NCBI GenBank assembly: GCA_050084515.1
Contig: CM114271.1
Location: 65,720,001 to 65,784,000 of the forward strand
From: Blasia pusilla
Lineage: Eukaryota > Marchantiophyta > Marchantiopsida > Blasiales
Length of the DNA stretch: 64,000 bases
Direction of reading: 5' to 3'
The position numbers and the translations under genes were made by a program. Shown here in pieces: positions 47,681-61,500 of the stretch. Numbering within the stretch: position 1 is the stretch's first letter; the number at the start of each line of letters is the position of its first letter. The notes under the pieces are model-generated. The model saw only the letters and a list, made by a program, of their open reading frames with translations. It ran no database searches and was not told the origin of the DNA.

Positions 47681-48110
47681 GAACTCAGGTTCCGGTTCCA
47701 GACACGACAATTGAGCCCAAACCACTGTTTTGGGAAGTGTAGTTCCCAAATGATATCGCGGGCCTCCTTATCGGATTCCTCGCTATCAGAACTAGAGATC
47801 CAGTTCTTGAAATAAGAAGGAGGATCAATTAGAACTCGGGTTTCATTTCGTGACACTAACCCTAAGCCCGAACGGTGGCATTCGGAATTGTAGTTCCCAA
47901 AAGAGATCACATGCGTCCTTCCTAGCTTCCTCACCATCAGATGTAGAGATGTAGTTCTCAAAATCAAAAGCAGGATCAATCGGAATTGCCGTTCGGGTTG
48001 CAGAAACAATAAGGGAGCCCTAAACGAGGGCATACGGAACTGAAGTTTCTAAATCAAATCGCTGGAACTATTCCCTCCAGTGCTAGAAATGAGAACGAGA
48101 AACTACGCCT
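47681..48110. repeat. Degenerate satellite (right part, beyond Copia-2)
   Basis: It continues the unit of about 150 bp after the Copia-2 insertion (gaactcaggttccggttcc at 47681, agaactcgggtttc at about 47829, ggaattgccgttcgggtt at about 47979), fading out near 48110. Confidence 0.75.
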
Positions 48111-50900
48111 TACTACTCAGAAATGGAGTGCAAAATGAACTCTACGAGACCTCTAAGGAGCTATCTAGATGGGTATGATACTAGTTGGATATGCGCTTCA
48201 TATGCCAAACGCATTGGATTTTCAAATCTGTTATATGACTTGAGCAATAGGAATGTTAGAACCTCCTTGTATTCCCTTTACGAATATCAGGATACAATGC
48301 CAAGACGTTCGGCACGGTGCACGCCGGATACACATTGAAAAAATCCTGGCAAAGATGTCATTCTCTACCCTAAACCTTGACAAGCGATTTTCCTTTAGGC
48401 TTGGAAGTCATAGTATCTAAAATGCCTCGAGAGGCGTTTCCTATCTTGCCGCAATTGATATCAAAATGAACTCCTATTAAACTCCACCGTAGACCAGATC
48501 GACAACAACACAAGTGTTGCCTTCAGAAGGAGAAGAAAAAAGAACATGACGATTGTATTTCCACATTGACCTACAAAAGAAAGGGTCTTAGATTCCAAAT
48601 TTTCTTCTAGTGTCTTCAAATTGATGAATATTTTTTCTTCTTCCTTCTTCATATTCATGGTAGTTATTTTTTCAAAATAAATGAATGCTATCATAAGTTC
48701 GTTAGCTATGGACTGAAAATAAAAACCAAAATCAAAAATATTTATTGGAGGTTTTTATCATGGAAAATGATCCCTATCTCTAAATTCTATCAAACCAAAA
48801 GCATATTTTATTCAATCAAAAATTTGAGTTCAATTGTAATATTCATATTAAAATTTTCTTCCTATTACATCTCATACCAATTTTGTTATGGTACTTTTAA
48901 AATTTCAAATAGATCTAATTTATAATTTATACCTATTTCATATAAATCATGTAATAGTTCATATATATGACTCTATTAATTACTTACTAAGTAACGAGGA
49001 TATGATTATATTGGTTTCGCAAGTCATGAAAATTTTCATGAAATTAAATTAATCAAGTCATAGTTTGTTTGTACATAATTGATTCATTATCAAGTCATTT
49101 TGCAATTGTAATTGGGATGGACGGGGCTATCAGGCATTTTAGCGAATTTTCCCAAAAAAGAAAAAAGTTGAAAAAAATTCAATAGGCGCCAAGAAAAACC
49201 TTGGAGAGGAGTTCCCCAAAGAGGAAGAAAATTTGCCCAAAACTAAGGGAATAGGAAAAATCCTTAAACAAACAAAATCATTTAAATGGCTTAAACTCAA
49301 GCTCAAGTCAAAGTTGAGATGGGCAAGGTTACGCACCCTATGGACTTATGTCCTTCCCAAGAACAAACATGTTCGCACCTGCCCCGCCCGCATTATAGAC
49401 TCGGACTCAGCCAACCTAGCAACTTGCCATTAGTTCTTGCCACTATTTTCTAGCCCGCATGGCTTGCACTTGGCTCACATCAAACCCTTACTGGCCCATG
49501 TTGAGCCAACTCATGATAAGCGTCAAGCCTGTGCATGGTTCACACTAGCCCGCCCAAGGCCCAATCAAGCAAGGTTGCATATGAACAAAGTCTGTATGCG
49601 GGGAGGTGGCCATTCCATGTCTATGGACTTATGTCCATCCTAGAAAGGACTTGTCCATATGGGCCCCATTTCCCCCTTCTTTCTCATCCCTCCCACTTGC
49701 CTTCGTGAACCACACCTTTTGGTTTCTTCCTCCTCCCACCTCCACTTCCTCCCAAGGTTGCACACAGACAAAGTCCGTTTCTACGAATATGTCCATGCGG
49801 GCCCGGGTACCTCGGGGCCGCATCGGAGCCCGCACCCGTTGCATGGCCCACAACCTGACCTAGGACGGTCTTCGGGCTCATGTGTGGGTTGGGCATGTCC
49901 TTCGACATGTCCGTCCGATGGATGGACTTTTCTGTTTCCATGCAACCATATATGCTTCCTCCCCCCTCATTGCCCCGCCCACCCACCTTTGCCTTACCTT
50001 TCACCATGAACTATAAGTGTAAGCACCATTTTTTGCAATCCATGTATGTGGACATGTATAAACTTGTTTGTCCATCTCTATTTTGTGCAACCATGCACTC
50101 GAGGCCCGTATTGGGCCATGTGTGGGATATGTGTCGGCCAGTATAGGATCCACGCACACTAGGGGCACGCTTGATACGGACCACAACCCGCACACCCATT
50201 CGGTCCCTATCCCGTACCCTTAATCCAAGCCCGCACTTGTTCCCGCATCCCAAGCTTCCAAGGGCGGCCTACGTACCAAACAAATCCGGGCTTGGGCATG
50301 TTTCGTATATCCATCCCAAGGAGGGACAAGTCCATTTTTATGCCACCTTAGAGACGGGCTGACCTTGAATCTTGAGTGAGGCACCTGTAGTCACCTAGAC
50401 TATCCATTCCAAAAGAGAGACTAAAAGAGTACAACTCCATCTTCCCATCTTGGTTGTTAGAAAGAGATGAGTATAGAGTATTAGAGACCCTCTTGCTCTT
50501 TTTTGTACTAGTCCTTCTCTTTCAATTCTCACTAATTATATTCGACAATACATCTCAATGGCATTACAATATGCACAAGTATTGGTGTTGATACGTAGTA
50601 TTGAAATTGTTAGTGACCACTCACCTCATCATCCATTCACATCCAACCAACCACAAGTTTTCAATCAGCTTCAAGCTATGGCTTTTGGAGCTTCTTTAGG
50701 AGCTTGTTGCCAATATCTTCTTTGTTTGTTTTTTTTCCCTTTTCCTACATTTCTTGTTTCCTCTCCTCCTTGGGATTGTTTTTTCTTTTCTTTCTTCTCT
50801 TTGAATTTTTTTTTTAATAAAATGGATCATCAACCTCTTTATCTCTCTAAAATAAAAGGTAGAAAGAAAAACAAACCGTAGTCACTAGAGTTTTAAAATG
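48111..50900. other. No supported gene: AT-rich stretch, then CCC-rich repeat-like DNA
   Basis: 48.35-49.13 kb is AT-rich without coding signal. 49.3-50.37 kb is rich in words such as ggcccgtattgggcc and cttatgtcc, with the phrase ctatggacttatgtcc at 49341 and 49619. The block ends in a short-ORF-poor part resembling the end of an LTR (about 50400-50560). It may be a worn LTR-retrotransposon remnant, but I could not find a pair of LTRs or protein domains. Confidence 0.35.
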
Positions 50901-52150
50901 GAAAATTCCAGATAGCTCACTAAGAACAAGGAAATGAATCCCTCCGGTGGGCCCCCACAGTTTAGTTCAATTACAAATGGTCAAACTGAACTGGAAAGTT
51001 TGAAGGTATTTTGCACACTCGCCAGCTGTTGAAAACACCGGTTCACCCAGTCCGTAGATCCGCCGCGTATCAGAATTAGCCTGTGCTCTTGCTCGATGGG
51101 TTTTCCATCACTCGTTTTTATCGAAGTGCATCTTCGTTCTTGCGACGACTTTGAGAATGCCCACTCTCGACGGTGGCCTATGGCGGGGCGGCTTGGCCGC
51201 CGGATGGACGTGATCCAGAATCACGTTGCACATGCACGTGCATGTTCACACTCGTGGTGCCTTAATCCTCGCCCACGGATTGGGAGGGGTTTACAAAGTG
51301 TAGGTATTTGGGGCAGGAGTTCTACCTGGGAAGAAGCTCTAGCGACTGGAGAAGAACCGGCGGTGTACACACCAAGAGGATCGCGGCAGGGTCCGTTAGT
51401 GACACATCTGAGTCGTCCATTCTTGGATCCGACGGCTCTCGGAAGCGTGGGTTTTTAAGTCGCAATCACGTTCACATGCGATCTTGTAACATTCTGTGAC
51501 GGAGGGAGGTCTCAACGGTGCAGATACGTGGCAGTCGCACGACCGTAAGATGACGGAGAACTGTGCACTCACGAAGCGTCCGTCCGTCAAGCGCTAGACC
51601 GGGAGGTGACGTGGATCTTCGTGATCTTACTATTTTTGCCCTACCCGCTCTTTCCGTCGCCTCGTTATCGCACAGCTGCGCGACGGGTCGTGATTTCGTA
51701 AATTCAATCGAGACTCCACAGCCATGCTCATTGAACGTATGGGTGCGATGATTTTGAGAGATCTAGTTTTTCCTCGGCCTCTATTGCTTCCGGGTCCAAA
51801 CTCTAGGTAGTGATATATTATTCTTGCTAGAAGCTAGCAGCTGGCGAGCTATAGATCGAAGAAGTCATTCTCAGAAAATTTGGTGCTCCACGAATATCGA
51901 GACGTTCCGAAACGAAATCGTGGCGCGGAGCTTGTGGTCCTCGTGCCATTGATGGATCTGGTGATCAGTTATGTAGGTAGGCCTAGAGAATTTAGAATTT
52001 AGAGGTAAGACTCAATAGACGTTATGATCTCTTTTCGCCGTCATGAGATCACGCTATCTTATGAGTTACTCGAGGGACAGATGACTTTTTTTAAGCCTGA
52101 ATTGCTACTTTAGGGTTTAGAATTCTAGAGCCGGAGATCTAGAGGTCAGG
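50901..52150. other. Upstream region of the receptor kinase, no gene seen
   Basis: The DNA is less AT-rich and open frames are short and overlap on several strands (for example 51096-51458 plus). There is no domain and no convincing splice pairing. It probably contains the promoter of the gene at 52527. Confidence 0.35.
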
Positions 52151-52388
52151 CTCGAGGCGAGAGATCGAGGTGGAGAAGATGAAGAAAACGGCAAGATCTT
52201 TCAGTTTGCGTGGAGAACAGAAGATTTAGCAATTCCGATCTCCCGAATCTCTTCGACGGCTCAGAAGAGCTCGAGGCGAGAGATCGAGGTGGAGAAGATG
52301 AAGAAAACGGCAAGATCTTTCAGTTTGCGTGGAGAACAGAAGATTTAGCAATTCCGATCTCCCGAATCTCTTCGACGGCTCAGAAGAG
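52151..52388 (+). repeat. Perfect 119-bp tandem duplication upstream of the receptor kinase
   Basis: 52151-52269 and 52270-52388 are identical, starting ctcgaggcgagagatcg. Each copy contains an ATG-initiated 16-codon reading frame (52179-52229 and 52298-52348), so if this is 5' leader it holds two identical short upstream frames. Confidence 0.9.
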
Positions 52389-52526
52389 CTCGAGGAGATC
52401 GGTTTCCCGTTTCAGCATTCAGCGTTACACGGCCGGTAAATTACAGATTCAAGTGAACGCGTTTCTTGTTCAAATATACGGAGCGGCAAGTTCTTAGACC
52501 GACAGGTATCGATCGGATCGGAGAGC

Positions 52527-55500
52527 ATGGAGTCAAGCAAACAGTATTTCGCACTTTTTCTCCGGCTAGCGCTCGTGCTAGTACTGTGCTTGTACCTGGC
52601 TCCTGCTTCGGCTCAACCAGGTAAGAGTCTATCTGAAAGTGCCTTCCATCCCCTTCTATACATTTCATACACTCTCTTCTTTTCCCCATTCTTTCTGTCT
52701 CTTGAACGAGTTGTAGATCCGCGATAGTTTATTAAGAAATCAACAGGAAGGCAGTTTTATCGAACGTCTTGGTTTCATTTCTTTTATGTCATTTCAGTAA
52801 GAACTGGATCTCCCGCTGCTGCAACGCATAGTGATTGTTTGTGCTTTCAAGGTTGCAATCTACCTCAGTCATCAACCACTGCGGGGCGGCGCAAGGGAGT
52901 GTTTTGTGTTGGAACGGAGTTTAGACTATGGAAAACAAATTTGAATGATCGATTCGTGTGTTTAGAGTCAAGTTCAATGCGCACAGCACTGTTTACAAGA
53001 AGAATTGGTTAGGTCTTCGCTGATTCCGGAGACCTTTGCGGTAATTAGGCACATGTTTCTAGTTTCTATGGACAGAATTGGCTACTGCATTACACTACAA
53101 TTGGATAAATTCAATATTTTTCATTTTCTAGCAATGGGAGAAGTTTTAGCAATTTTTTTCATCAGTTCATTGAGAGTTTCTCTGATTTGACATTTGTGGT
53201 GTAGTCTTAGTGTTAAAGAAATGCATTATGTATTCCCTTCATGATTTTTTTTCTTTTTGTAGAACTTACTAACCCTTCATTGATTGATTAAATCTCACCA
53301 TCTCTATGATGGGGAATGCATTAAGGAATTATAGCATTCCTTAGAGCTATCCAGGGAAAAATTCCACCTAATGTTTTTGAAATTTTCTCTATTTAAATAA
53401 ATTCTCATTTGAATAAAAAATGGCTTGAATTGTTCTTTATGAATTTCCATGAATTTAAAAGAGCAGACCTGAACCTTTGGACTAGCAGGAGTTATAATAA
53501 GTTTTTGATAATGGTTTTGAAATATGTTATGTGAATATGAATTCAAAAGAAGTACTTCACAAACCATGAAACGTTAGGACGTAGATTATAATGAAAAGAA
53601 TTATAACAGAAAAATAACAAATCGGATATTTCAAGAGTAATTTTTCTTTTTTCATTACAGCTTCATATTAATCAGACTAGAAGTAGAATATATGTTTATC
53701 TTTCCCCGAATTGGGTCCTCAGACTGGTAGGTATGTAGACGACTACGTGAAGTGGAAGAGCTGAAGCAAAGAGAAGAAAGTAACTTGTCATTCGAATTGG
53801 TTTGCGTGTTGCCAATCTCGTGTGTGAAATAACTCGTGAGTCGAATTGGATTCCGTGCTGTTGCTGCTGCAGGATTCTTGACCATCTCTTGTGGGTCGGA
53901 GACGAATTTCACTTCTAACTCCCTCAATATTGTCACCAGCACGGGCTACATCTCCACCGGATACAACTCAGGGCCCCTTTTCTCCGGCGGCTACGATACA
54001 AGTTTCCGCTTCTTCAATGACTCTAGGAAGAAGCACTGCTATAAGCTCCCGACTTTGCCCGACACCACGTATCTGGTGCGGACGGGATTCTGGTATGCCA
54101 ACTTCTCCGAGCTTTACGGCAATATCACGTTCGATCTGACGATCAACGGCACTCACTGGACCACCATCAACATCGCTCCCGTCGTGGACCCGTATGCTTA
54201 CAATGTGGGGGTTGACACCCTTCTCAGGAAGGAAGTGCTAGTGCGCTCCACAGGAAACGTACTCTACGTGTGTCTCGTGCGCGGGACTGGTTTACCCTTC
54301 ATCACAATGCTGCAGCTACGGACTCTGGACGACAGCATGTACACGGAAGTGAAGAACAACCAGATCCTAGTGATGCAGGCGAGATTCATGGCTGGGCCCT
54401 GCTGCATTGACGAAGCGAGGTATTCCGTTAAACTCACTCATTCCCAAGTGTTAGCATTATTACTGAACTACTGACCAGGTCCAGTGCGTATGCATGGAAT
54501 GAAATTCGCCGATCCGTCTGGTATGTGTCATGGCTCCCCTGATGTCAAGTTTTAGGACTACCAACGCATCGCCAGTCAGTGGTCCACATTTTATGAAATG
54601 TGCACCAGCATAAGAAGTGTAGTTAGTAAACAGTACCATGACAGGCATTAATTTTGTTCACGGATTCAGCGGAATGTGCCATCGAAACAGTCAATATTGT
54701 CAAATGTTGACCTAATGTGAAGTGAGACGATCCAAACTTACGAACCAGCCGGGAGTACTGTGGTTTTCCTCATTATGACGATAGATACCGTCACGAGGAT
54801 AATAATGTTGCCAAGGAGCTGACGACAGATTCCATTCTGCTTCGATCATATTGTCAATTGAACATTTCGTCGACTATTGTGTTAGTATTATTATTCAGAA
54901 GTATCCATTAATATTATCATTGGAAGAAATCACGTGAAGCCCAATTTGACCAAGGATCTCTGAGCGAACGATCACATCCTGACTATCCAGCGTGCTCATC
55001 TTCGAGAAGAAATGTCCTTAGATCGCCAACTCAACGAATTTCTTCATGATGGACTGAAATGGCGATGTACGACTTTTCAAACCCGGTCCTGTTCATCAAT
55101 GACCGGATGATGGGCGGAAAGCAGTTACGACTTGCCTCTCTGAGATGTGCTCCTGATGACTAGTTTCGAGTAAGGATCAGTTGAACATCTTCAACCAATA
55201 ATTGCAATAGTCAAGACTAATGTTTCTCCGATGTCCATATATCCTTGCATTCGTGCGAGCGATATTAGGTTGAGCCTTCTAACCCCAAACGAGAGTCGAT
55301 CTTTTGGTGCACCATGCGCCATCATCGCAAAAGTATGTGTCAGTTAAATCATTCATGGATTCGTTGATCGATTGATTGATCAGGTACCCAGACGTCGATA
55401 AGTACGATCGAATCTGGAACATCTACAACAAGGACGCCTATGTGGACAGTCAATTTCAGATTATGAACTACGACCTTTCCGATCCGACGTTTTACAACAC

Positions 55501-58500
55501 GACAGTGATCGACGCAACCACAGGCTTCAATCGGGTGCCGGAGGGCGTGATGATGACAGCCTGGAGCTACGACAAGCAGACCACCTCCGCTTGGTTCTGT
55601 CTCGTGAATTTGACCGAGCCGAGCACTCGCTACTACGCGGCTCTCTATTTCCAAGAGATCGATGCGTCTGCCAAGGCTACCGCCACGACGGGGAGGAGGA
55701 AGCTCACAGCTTCATTGATAGGCGTGGCGAATGTCAGCCAGGACATCACCTTGACCTCCGAGGTCTCCGCACTCACCTCCACATTTGAAACTTCAGAAAC
55801 CAGCTTCAATTTCTCGCTCACCAAAGATCGGGACTCTAGTCTGGGCCCCTTACTAAACGCGTTTGAGATGTACAGCATCTTTGATATGGACCTGTCCACC
55901 ACGGACGTAAGCGATTGTGAGTCATTCTTTCCCACTTTCTTCTGAAAGTATTTAAAGTATGGGCAATTTAAAAATATTTTATCTTAGAGTATTTATATTT
56001 GAAGGTTTTTTTAAATATGAAATAAGTCATTGCTATATCTATTTTCAAATAAGAAACGTGTGTAGTTTCCTTCCCAAAGAGATGATTTGACTGTATTAAA
56101 ATAAATCATTCAACTAGTTATCGTCAATTTTTAGATAATAATTACATTTGACTTAGGCTAAGCTTGGGCTGATACCATGATTTATCTAATAATTCCTTGT
56201 AATATTTAAAATTTATCCTTACACTTAAAACTAATAATTACAGATTGATTTTAATTTCAATGGGAACTTTTTGATTTTTCTTTTAGGAATAGTAGTTCTA
56301 AATGTGCAGAAGTTGTTATCCAACTCTTTTTTAAAAGGAAACGCTAGCATCTTTTGAAGAAGTAGTAAGGTGAACATACATACGAAAGAAAGAAAAAAAA
56401 TTTACGTTTTAACTATTCAACGTGAAATGTAGCCTAAATTTTAACTAATTAAAACTCCACATTATTTAAAAAATGGATTGGTATGTGATGTGATTTCCAT
56501 GGTTCACTTCCAAATCTACATTGTTCAAATTGTGTCTTTTCCAAAGGTGATGTAGATATCTATGGGAAAAAACGACTAATATGAAAACGACATCTGATTG
56601 TCTTGATTGATCGAACAGTAAGAGTACTCGCTATGCTCCAAGAAAACTTGGCCCTCCATGACTGGACCGGCGATCCTTGCTTCCCGGTACCGTGGGATTG
56701 GGTGAGTTGCAGTGGTGATCAGCCATCAAGAATCACGAGAGTGTAAGTAATAAGCAACTCTTTCCTTTGGTAGGCGGAGAACCGTTGAAGCTTCTATTGG
56801 TGAAATACGCGTCTTGGATGCAAAATGATGCAAAAATCCTTGCATGGCGTTAAAACTACAAATCTCCTTCCCGGAAAGGTCAAATAAAGTTGGTTAGTGC
56901 ATGGACACAAGGTGGAGATGTCCCTGGTACCCTAGCAAGGGATGTCGTAAACCCAACCAGACTTCAGATGAAGAAAAATAATAATAAATTTTTAGGTTAC
57001 AGTTTGAGAGGTAATTTTGTCTAAAATATGGGACTAAATAAGGAGACCCGTGGTACCCTTATGTAATTAATTATTAAACGTGACGAAACTCGCACCAAAA
57101 TATGCAAATATGTTACTCATTCACCTTGTGAAAAATAACATGGATTTCAAGCTAACTATATGCGCTTTCCCTCCACATGAGAATATAGAGACTTGAATTA
57201 TTCATTTATGCATGCGCAGGAAACTCACAAATATGTGGCTAAGTGGCACCATTCCATCGAACATTTCAATCTTGACGGAACTCACTGAAATGTAAGAGCT
57301 CAAGTCTCACTTCCTCACGATCACATAAAGTGGTGTCTGCACAGATCTGCTCATGACGGCACGTATGGGTTCATGTTACTTATCAATGGATAGGAATTAG
57401 GTCTCCATGAGTAATATATATCACATGCATGTAATACAGGAGTTGTTTCTTCCAAATTGGAAGCTTGGGAAACCGCAGATAGGTCCATGATGCTCGTCAA
57501 AATATTAGTACGAGTTTTCTAGTAAACGCTGAATCACCGAAAGCTATTTTGAGTATCACTTAAATCGAATTGGATGGTGAGTTTCTGTCAGCATGTGATC
57601 TCATATATCTCTTCCAGGTGGCTTGATTCCAACTTCTTGCAAGGGCCGATGCCAGATCTTACGGGAATGAATAAGCTCGAAACCATGTGAGTCCTTTAAA
57701 TTTCCATGGAAGCCTATTGAGTTTGGGGAGAGCCCACTACAATTAGAGTGTTCTTGGTCGATAGTAGCTGCAGTGGTTACGACCAAGAAACAATCATGGA
57801 ATTTCATATTACTAGAATCCCATGACAGTGTCATTTGCATGCATATATGCGTAGCCAGTTTGGATTGCAGTTGTCAAATTGAATGATCCGGGGACTGGCC
57901 AACTTAAGACAAAAGCTGACAACTATTGATGCATCTACTTGTAGACGTTTGTCGAACAACAGCTTGACTGGGCCCATATCGGAGAGCTTGGGTACACTCC
58001 CCAACCTTACAGAGCTGTAAGCAAACCTCCTCGAACCTTCTTACTTATGGAATTAAACGCTTGATGCTTGCGCTCCAGATCTTTGCTGAAAGGGCATGGC
58101 GATCATAATGTAGGGAGCTTGTAGAAAGCCATAGAATTGGGTTATTCGGTACGATTACGTGGACGTATTCTCCCATAACACATGTCTCGCATAAAGCTGC
58201 AAGCATTAAATTAAATCTGACATGTCCTAGCTAACGTCGACTGTCACTGGTTTTAATTTTAGGCTTTTGCACAACAACAATTTTTCGGGAGAAATACCGA
58301 AATCTCTCCTCGATCGACAGGCGACGAATGGCTTGGACTTCACGTGAGTCTATCTGTCCATCTCTTGAATTGAATACTTGCAGGCACGTTCTCAATATAT
58401 CCCGGGCTTGTTTGAGGAACATCGTGGCCTTGAAGAATCTGTGCAAAATTGGATTGTTGTAGATCTCAGAAAGTTCCATGATCAAAAAATGCAATTACAT

Positions 58501-61500
58501 TTTAACTGAAAGAAAATTTATTTGAAATAAATTCAGTGAGGTGAATGGAAATGTTGATGTGATGAATTACATCCACTAATAGTCTTTTTCCAAGATAATC
58601 AATTTGAAATTAGATTTTAAATTATTGTGTGCATCTTTTGGGATTACAAGGATTCTATAGCAGAGAAAAAAACAGCCATTCTATTACAGAAATAAAAATC
58701 TACGGGGATAACCGCTAATGCTTCCGTAATGTTCTATGTTGAAACGATTTAGTAAGAATTCTGGCAAATCTGTTAGGGAGCGCGTCCTGATGAGACATGT
58801 CGTATTTTTCCTTCGAGTTCCCATGTATTTCACCCGTGCGGAGCACGGGCACCGTTAGTATTCATACATGCATACAGGTCATATGTTCAGTGTTTAGCTT
58901 AAACATCTCCAAGTCGGTTAATGTTATGAATGTGTCTCTGCAGGTACTATGGCAATGTGTTGCTGCAGTTGGATCAGAAATGCTTGCCGGGCATTCATGA
59001 TCCGTCCTGCCTCGGGAATTCCAAGCCACCCCAGGTGGCGCCGTCTCCTGGAGGCTTCCCACGAGCGAAAGGCCCTGGTAACGGAATGAATGGTGGCATT
59101 GTAGCCGGTGCTACGGCAGGAGGCCTCGCCGTGCTCGCATCCTTCCTCTGCCTCATGTGTTTCTGCTTAAGGAAAGCTCCGGATCCATCAGCAAAGAACG
59201 GAGGTCAGTCAGTCAGTCAGTCAATCAGTGCTGCCATTCCCGTGCATCCCATCCAGCCATCAATTATTATAAACGCAGGATCCATTTGAGTCTTCGGAAG
59301 TTAATTGGCTGTTCCTCCAAATTCAGAGCTGGGATTCCCATTCCTAATGGTCTTATAACGTCAACTCTTAGTCTTAGATCTAGATCGGTGGGTGAATCAT
59401 TCTGGTTCATGTGAAATTATTCCGAGATACTTTTGTGGTGAGCTCCGTGGACTCCAGCGATGTACAATCTCATCGACCTGGATTACTTCCATCAACTCGC
59501 ACCTCTAAAATTTAAGGTTTAGGATTTTTAAACATTGCCCACTATGTAGACCGTGATTGACCATCCAGAGAAACGTGAAAAATTAAGTTGATTCCAGTTT
59601 GCATGTAGAGTGAGCTACTAGCCGGATCTGTTATTGTAACGTAGAAGCTGTCAGTGATTGAAGTAATATGATTTCAATCATCACATGTTACCGAAGTTTC
59701 TGATCCAAATTCATCTAAAAATCTTCTGCTTGGAACTTACATTGAATTTGCAGGCAGTGTACTTTACGTGTTCGGTCAAGATCAGTCAACCCCTTCGCAA
59801 GCTAGGGCATTCACTTTGCAGGAGGTGGTGAGCATGACAAGCAACTTCGCCAAGAAATTGGGACAGGGATCTTTTGGCCCGGTCTACTATGGACGATTGG
59901 GCGATGGACAGGAAGTAGCTGTGAAGGTGAATGCAGCGGATTCCAGTCAAGGCACAGACGAGTTCATTAATGAGGTCAGTAATCACCCAGGCACAGCCTT
60001 ATGCTTCCACTGGCGCACTAAATTATTGGAACTCGTTCACTGCACAATTACAAACCTTCAGAAGTCATGGCATAGCCCTGATTAGAGCTCTACGCTCTAT
60101 TACAACTCTTACCAACCGTACACTTACTAGAATTGACTTCACTTTGATTGCCAAACATTAGGAATGGAACTCATTATACTTTATAGCAAATTCTGAAACT
60201 CCAACTACTTTTGTGAGAAAATTTGAGCAGAGAGTGGCAGAAATGGGTGAGTATATTGAAGATTCTAGGCATAGCACAAGTACTTTCAGTACAAGAAGAA
60301 AAATAAATTGTGCGGTGAATGATATTAATATTATAAACAAGTAATATTAAGCTCTTAAGAATACCATCGTGGAATACTAAGAAAATCTAACTTCTGAACT
60401 AGTAGAACAGAAGGTACGAAAACGGTAAAACCCCCAGCATGGCGCACTGAATCCCACACTAAGGCGGCAGCATTTGGCTGCTAATTTAATGGCGGTAAAT
60501 CTAGTAAAAGCCGATGTCCTCGAACGGTAAGACTCGTCGGGAGAAACTTACTAGCGCCCTGTTATGAAGCTTCATTCTCTCCCAATTGGATCAGGTATGG
60601 AATCCTGTGAGGCCTTGCGGTCGAGATGAACTCCCTTTCAATTCGAACTAACTTCTTCCTTCAAACGCTTGACGTTCTAGGTATATAAAATCTTAAAATC
60701 TCCATATCTCTCTTGGTACAATGGAAACCGTCCAAGCTTGCACTCCTTTCTGATTCTGTCGCTAGAAAAATGGCTATTTGTGTGGTGGTAGAATTCAGTA
60801 TGCATGAAATCAGACGTGGCGAATATTATATCTTAAATGTGCATTGCATCGTTGTTTAACATATTATAAATTGCACTGCAGGTGGTTCTGCTCTCTAGAG
60901 TACATCACAAGTATCTCGTGTCTCTGGTCGGTTACTGCGAAGCGCCCCAACAAAAAATATTGGTCTATGCTTACATGCCCAACGGCACTCTCACAGAACA
61001 TCTACATGGTACACAACTGAACTTCACCGGAGTCGATCCCTAACAATTTACTCATGCGCACTTTCATGTATCCAATCCTAGATCATCCCATCTGTCTGTC
61101 TGTCTGTTGTATTTTCTTTTCTCCAGATCAGATTCTCTAGTTTGGCAAGTTTGATTCTTAGTCGTTCTCAACTTGATAATTGATTCGGGTACTATCAATC
61201 ACTGCAATGGTCTCATGCATGAATCAGAGAATCAGAAGATCGAGTTTCAAGCCCTGTAATATGAGGGAGTTTGATGGATCGAAGATTGAGGCAATGTTTG
61301 GAAAAATGGTTGAAGCGAATTTGCTTTTGCCAGCTTCCGGGTTTGATTAAGAATAAACATATTTTAAATACGTTAAATGTGACAGGTGAGAAGACTACAG
61401 TGAATCCATTGTCGTGGAAAGAACGGCTAAACATTGCGCTCAATGCAGCACAAGGTACGTACGCTGTCGGAGCCTTATCCTTTACAAATGCTTTAAATTC

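Noticed and set aside
49437-50253. Several overlapping frames on both strands in CCC-rich DNA
   Set aside because: Composition-driven openness; frames overlap in all directions and match no family I know.
53836-53872. Extension of the malectin exon upstream to an in-frame start
   Set aside because: The CAG acceptor at 53870-53872 joins the signal-peptide exon in the right phase and gives the usual GFL-IDCG-like domain start.
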